Shown here piece after piece: positions 59,333 through 64,000 of a DNA stretch of 64,000 nt. The notes beneath the pieces are model-generated. The model worked only from the letters and a program-made list of their open reading frames with translations, was not told the origin of the DNA and made no database searches. The DNA lies in contig NC_135220.1 of NCBI RefSeq assembly GCF_052324685.1, positions 739,828 through 803,827 of the forward strand. Reading direction: 5' to 3'. The stretch comes from Brachyhypopomus gauderio. Its lineage: Eukaryota; Chordata; Actinopteri; Gymnotiformes; Hypopomidae. The translations under genes were made by a program, and so were the position numbers. Each line of letters opens with the position of its first letter. The stretch's first letter is position 1.

Positions 59333-62300
59333 ACACACTTGCCCTGGTTATCTGGGAGCTCTCAGTGACTGCAGGGGGGGTCCCAGTCTGCTTCAACCCA
59401 TGCGTGTCTCCAGTCTTACCTCAGTCATTAACTGTTAATTTGAGTATGCAGACTTCCATAGGGGCGTGATGGGGAGTAAGTGGGGTGATTGTGCAATTAT
59501 GTAGATTTAACTTGTATTAAGGCAGTCTGGAATTATGATTAACCATCCCCATTAATCTTAAGGTGTGAGAAGAAAAAGCAGTGATCAGGCTGATATCTCT
59601 TCCACAAGTTTTGGGAAGGAAGCATTTTTAAATGTGGCCTGCGTAATTTAAAGGGTGTATCAACATTTTTCATTGTCAACATTTTGGCATTCTTTCCTCA
59701 CTACACAGTGGCAAAAACCAAATGACATCAGGCAACCGTCAGAGACCACAAACATATATATTAAAGAATTATAACACGATATTATTATCATAATATTAGA
59801 ACAGCATGATAAGAGTACGAAAAAATTTATACATTGCTTGCCCACAAGATTCATTTCACGAAATATCCAGAGTGACATTGATAGTATTACACTGCGCAAG
59901 GCTGTCTCTTTATATAACACTGAACAATATTGCCTGGATATATGGGATGAGGGAGTAGACTCCTGCAGTGGAAACATAGAATATTGGAGCTTGAATAAGC
60001 TAATAATAACACAATCCACATGTGTGTTATTATACTTCAGTATATGAGTGTGAAACACACTAATGTTTACATGTTGACCTTCACAGACAAGGGCCAATCA
60101 GTTGGAGAAGATCAGTTGACAAGGGCCAATCAGGTCGAGAAGATCAGTAGACAAGGGCCAATCAAGTCGAGAAGATCAGTAGACGAGGGCCAATCAGCTG
60201 AGCTTAGAGACCCAATCTAAAAAAATGAATCCCTAAACAGACCAGAGTCAGTAGTGGTTGTGTGGAATATTTCGAGTCGATAAAATGAGAGGCCACCGCT
60301 AATGTGCCTGTCTTTAGCAAACAGCTGTGTCTCTTGATCCAGCATTAGTTATTGTGCCTTGCAGGCTGACATGTTCTTGCTATTAGATGCTCTTTGTGTT
60401 TACGGTGCGGTGCATGTGCCCAGCAGGAGGGATGCTGCCTGCATATGTCGCCGCGTTCTCTGCTGCGGTTTCCTGGCCAAGGGCACGCTTGTGTGGGCGA
60501 GGCACGCTGGGGTGGAGGGGGGGTTACCGGATGTGGCTCAGGATCTGTGTGCTTAAAGTTAATGGTGCGGCACATCGTGTTAAAGTATTTCTCCGTGTGG
60601 TGAGATCGGGGGGGGGGGGGGGGGGGGTTGGCTGTGTGCCCCTCACACTGTGGGTGTGGGTAGGCACAGCAGAAAAGTATTACTGGCCACATGAGCACTC
60701 CCTCTGTAATCTTATTTCCCCACATGGCCCAGAAGCCAATCATCTCCAGAAACCAGTCCTCCCAATAATCAACCAGTCCTCTCCATAACCAGCCCGCTCC
60801 GTTACCGGTCCTCTCCGTAACCGGTTCATTCCATAACCAGTCCTCCCAATAACGGGCCCTCTCCAGAAGTTAGTCATCTCCCAGCAACTCATCAGGATTC
60901 TGCTGTGCGGCTGGCACCGTTGCCCGGAGCCACTTAAAAAAGCTAATTTACTACAACGTCTGGGGCAGCTTGTGGGTTTGGCTCCACGGCAAAGTGCACA
61001 GCAGCAAGATGTCATGTGGGACTGGACTCACGGCCTTTTTTTTATTCATGGTTGAGTTGCTTTTCCACTTGACTTGTGGTGCCATAACCGCTCCTATAAT
61101 AACCAGGCACCGCTGGCATTTCAAATGTGTTTCTAATTCCAGATGGATTTCTAATAGGCCAGTACAGTGAATGTCCAGGCCGGGAGTGTATGGATGAAGG
61201 AACATGAAAGACAAAAAAACAAAAAGCTCCCTCCAGATGAACTCATCACAGAATTTAGGAGCGATTTTTATAGGACTTATAGGAAACAAGTGTCCCTGTC
61301 TTATGCTAATGCCAAAGAGAGGCAATACACCCAGTATTAAAAATACATTTCTACTATTTTTACTGTAAATTTGATATGCTAGAGGAAAGCAAAAGCAAAA
61401 CTCCCAGAGCATACAAATTCTGATATAAATTACAATTTAAGAGTCTTGCTGTATTTAGCTTGAACTTGAACGAGCTACAAAATTCCAATAAAATAAAATA
61501 AAATGATGAGTGCGAGAATATATTGCAGCACTGCAGTTAATGGACCGAGGCACATCACTGAATGTTCATCGCTGAATGACTAATTGACCAAAATTCTTTC
61601 TGTGGTCTGGTGTGATTTAAAAAATACTTAACAGAGGACTTTTATCCTGCCAGACGCAACAAAGACTTATAACTGCTCTCATTAAAGGCTGGGTTGTGTC
61701 CTAGACTCCCTTGGGAGACATATGGCTTAACTGTGTGCTGGATCTTAAGGTTTTATGAACCTGCGACTCTAAAGGGGATTATGTATGTAGTCTGGGCTGA
61801 CGGCTTCTTCAGAGACAACCAGCTCGTGGGTCATATTAGATCTGCTGTTATGACAAGCAGGACCACAACCTACTTGCAGACAATAACAGCTGCTTCCACT
61901 TCGCTGCTTACATATTCAAAGGAGAAATCAAGGAAAACAGAGAGAGAGAGAGAGAAAAAAAATAATACGTAATAAGATACAGTAATTACAACATTACAAA
62001 AGTAATTACAACATTCATTGAACACTTTTCCAAATGAAACTGGATACAGAAACCCCTGCAGAGGTGATATGTGATCTATTGTGATTTCTGAAGAATCTCA
62101 AGCTGCAGGCGTCCCAATGCATTCTCAGGTCCTGTCAGAACCCCAGAAAGGAGAACACAGCCTATAAATCAGACCTCATGGGCAGCTCATGTGTGTTAGA
62201 TACAGCAGCTGCACAAAGCGCTCCCAGCTTGCCTTGTCAGTGCTCCGTATGGAAATGTACAGGTGCGTGTCATGAAGGCATGTCCGGATCTCACGATCAG

Positions 62301-62512
62301 GAATGGTTATTGCTATTTTCTCATATAAGCTGTGAGTCCATTCTCAGCCTTCGACTTGGAATGGGCCATCCTGGAATTGGCGACGGAGTCTGTTTATTCA
62401 TGGAAATGACACAAATTCCCTTATGAGAAAGCTCGAATGAAGCTGTACAATGCTCCAAAGGTCATAATGTTTTCTCATGCTAATGTTTCAGAGGAGGAAA
62501 TGTCAGAACAGT

Positions 62513-62545
<33 letters not shown>

Positions 62546-63655
62546 GTAGGACTGGTTAGGGAACATGATAATGCGCTGGTGTAACAGTCCCAATCATTCG
62601 ATGGATGTGATGCGCCATTATCTGCCTGGTGGTTGACGAGCCATTTATGTGCGTGCAGTAAGGGTGCATTGTGGGACGTGAGGGAAGGGCATGCGAGATG
62701 TGATGTAGCACTGTTGACTAATCAAAAGGTCTGTCAGTCTCTCGTTTGTTGTTTTATAAATGCCTTTGAATGGCTCACTGCTGCTGGCGTCCTAAAGGAA
62801 CAGAGTGACATCCAGCAAACTCTCTACAGCAGAACTCCTTCTGCTATAAGTGGGGGGGCCCTTTCTTAGCAATGCTGGAAAAAGACAGGCATTGCCTTAG
62901 TTGTGTCTAGAACCCCCCCCCCCCCCCCCCCTCCTCCAGAACTGTACCAGAATCCTTCCTTAACAGTGTTTGACAGCCCTGTAGCTATCCATTTTGTGTG
63001 ATTCTGTTGGCAGTGCCTCCAACCTGACTGAGTTGTGTTCGGCAGTGCGACAGCTCCAATGCTTCCCCAGCCTGCCTGCTTCCTGCCCCCATCCGGCTGT
63101 CAGCATCGTGCAGGGAGGGGGGGGGGGGGGAGCATGGAGGGGGGGAGGTTGCCGCTTATGGGCGCCCATTAGCTGCGGAAGCAGGCCGGTGCTCTGCGTG
63201 TCGGCACGTCGCGAAGCCGCAAACCTCGCAGAGCGCAGGGCCCCTGTCACCTTTAATGGGCTGTCTCCACGCTGGGTGGAAGGCACTGTAGCACCTCTCT
63301 GTAGAGGCACCTGTACGCACTCGCTGTTAGGAAGCGAGGCAGAGTGGGGAGCCATTAGTTCTCACAGTCATGGGTGTCCTGCACACTTAAAACGGCACAT
63401 CGCTATGTTACCGCCACCTCATATTTCGATAAGAACCAAGAAGCCGAGTTCAGCAGTATGTTGGTTTGTGTCTTTCTCTAGAAGAAAGATCTCATGCCTT
63501 TTTTTTGTTTGTATTTCCTTTTGTTTCTACAGTAAATAAACATAAGCCATGGATCGAGACCACATATCACGGCATCGTCACGGAAAACGATGACAAAGTT
63601 CTCCTGGATCCCCCGCTCATCGCCCTGGACAAGGACGCGCCACTGCGCTACGCAG
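52684..63655 (+). CDS. clstn1: Calsyntenin-1, N-terminal two coding exons (partial gene)
   Basis: Calsyntenin-1 is a type I membrane protein with two cadherin domains that links cargo vesicles to kinesin-1, mainly in neurons. Exon 1 (52684-52765) encodes MLIRRYKPLVSAIG then a hydrophobic core LVLGLLCAVEASK, a clear signal peptide, and ends with the strong donor G|GTAAGT. Exon 2 (63533-63655) continues in phase as VNKHKPWIETTYHGIVTEND and then KVLLDPPLIALDKDAPLRYA, matching the calsyntenin-1 N-terminus and the start of cadherin domain 1 almost residue for residue; it ends G|GTAAGG. Intron 1 is 10.8 kb. The rest of the gene lies beyond the right edge, so the stop codon is not visible. Paralogues clstn2 and clstn3 are less likely given the close match to calsyntenin-1. 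Confidence 0.93.
53229..53286. repeat. (TG)n microsatellite in clstn1 intron 1
   Basis: TG repeat with one CTG interruption. Confidence 0.95.
53449..53640. other. CpG-dense patch, possible truncated MITE or intronic CpG island
   Basis: The patch starts TTAAGCCTGGTTTATGCTGG and then has many CGCG/CGCC words, including two copies of GGTGCACGCGCCGCC. The opening words resemble one end of dispersed fish elements, but no matching inverted end is visible. It could instead be an intronic CpG island. Confidence 0.3.
54098..54142. repeat. (TA)n(TG)n compound microsatellite
   Basis: Short TA run followed by a TG run, clstn1 intron 1. Confidence 0.95.
58250..58285. repeat. (CA)18 microsatellite
   Basis: Uninterrupted CA run, clstn1 intron 1. 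Confidence 0.96.
58675..58705. repeat. C31 homopolymer
   Basis: Thirty-one consecutive C; one of the two longest homopolymers in the window. Confidence 0.95.
59289..59338. repeat. (CA)n microsatellite
   Basis: CA repeat with one TA interruption, clstn1 intron 1. Confidence 0.95.
60085..60202. repeat. 32-bp minisatellite with a CCAAT box per unit
   Basis: Four units around GACAAGGGCCAATCA ... GAGAAGATCAGTA. CCAATCA words lie at 60094, 60126, 60158 and 60190, exactly 32 bp apart. CCAATCA is a strong match to an NF-Y core site. It lies in clstn1 intron 1. Confidence 0.95.
60608..60627. repeat. G20 homopolymer
   Basis: Twenty consecutive G in clstn1 intron 1. Confidence 0.95.
60745..60890. repeat. 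Degenerate minisatellite, unit about 16-17 bp
   Basis: Diverged copies around CCATAACCAGTCCTCT (also CCGTAACCGGTTCATT and CCAATAACGGGCCCTC). The copies are diverged, so the array is relatively old. Confidence 0.85.
62513..62544. repeat. G32 homopolymer
   Basis: Thirty-two consecutive G, the longest homopolymer in the window. Confidence 0.95.
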
Positions 63656-64000
63656 GTAAGGGGACCGGCCCATTCTCAGCTCGGCATCTCTGAACCTTCT
63701 CTGTTCAGATGTCGTTGTGTAGCAGTGCTGCTGTGTAAATATATAAAAGATGTGACTGTATTGCACACAACTATATTAATACATTATTCAGCTGCATGAA
63801 TGTGATCTAAAGGTTTTAAATTGGAACTAATTAAGGCAAAAAAACAAAAACGTAATAACCTTGTCGATTTGTTGTGTAATATGATAATGAAGCGTGTCAG
63901 TCAAACAGGAACTATATTCAGGATTGGGAAAGTTCTGGACACATTATTCACGGTCACGTTTCTTTGCTCCGCACTTCAGAACACTTTCGCTGACCTCTGA
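63656..64000. other. clstn1: Start of clstn1 intron 2
   Basis: AT-rich sequence after the exon 2 donor to the window edge. No further exon was recognised. Confidence 0.6.

Larger units (their letters stand above)
52766..63532. other. clstn1: clstn1 intron 1
   Basis: No additional exon was recognised. The intron is rich in simple sequence: TG and CA repeats at 53.2, 54.1, 58.3 and 59.3 kb, C31 at 58675, G14 at 58966, G20 at 60608, G32 at 62513, C19 at 62913 and G14 at 63117. It also holds CCAAT-bearing 32-bp repeats at 60.1 kb and a degenerate repeat at 60.8 kb. A very CpG-rich patch at about 53450-53640, beginning TTAAGCCTGGTTTATGCTGG, may be a truncated MITE. Confidence 0.5.

Overview
This window is vertebrate nuclear DNA, almost certainly from a teleost fish. 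It has GT-AG introns, dense dinucleotide microsatellites, short hAT-type MITEs, and three genes whose proteins match human family members almost residue for residue. All four genes recognised lie on the + strand.

Layout: (1) 818-1675 is an intron-less forkhead gene of the FOXL2 subfamily, best called foxl2l (foxl2-like; the names foxl3 and foxl2b are also used for fish foxl2 paralogues). Its 3' UTR ends near a poly(A) signal at 2516. (2) 7303-21894 is a complete pik3cd (PI3-kinase catalytic subunit p110-delta). I reconstructed it in 22 coding exons totalling 3,135 nt, which gives 1,044 residues with every splice phase closing. (3) 25.1-25.4 kb looks like a CpG-rich promoter and non-coding first exon. 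It precedes ctnnbip1 (ICAT, inhibitor of beta-catenin and TCF), whose three coding exons (31163-38462) give the expected 81 residues. (4) 52684-63655 holds the first two coding exons of clstn1 (calsyntenin-1), which continues past the right edge.

The genes are not an operon and share no single pathway: Foxl2l is a nuclear transcription factor, p110-delta makes PIP3 at membranes, ICAT blocks beta-catenin/TCF binding, and calsyntenin-1 is a membrane cargo adaptor. What links them is evolutionary. In human, FOXL2 lies upstream of PIK3CB in the same orientation. Here a FOXL2 paralogue lies upstream of PIK3CB's paralogue pik3cd in the same orientation, which suggests a duplicated ancestral block. 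pik3cd-ctnnbip1-clstn1 corresponds to human 1p36.22, but the ctnnbip1-clstn1 pair is inverted relative to human.

The non-coding DNA is the most unusual part. It contains three MITEs with perfect 8-bp target duplications that share a G7-ACATGT-C core. It has about 19 poly-G or poly-C tracts of 10 to 32 nt. Two minisatellites carry one CCAAT box per 32-33 bp unit. UG repeats sit directly against two 3' splice sites. There is a roughly 108-nt hairpin in a ctnnbip1 intron. I saw no undescribed multi-gene system, CRISPR array, tRNA, rRNA or autonomous transposon.
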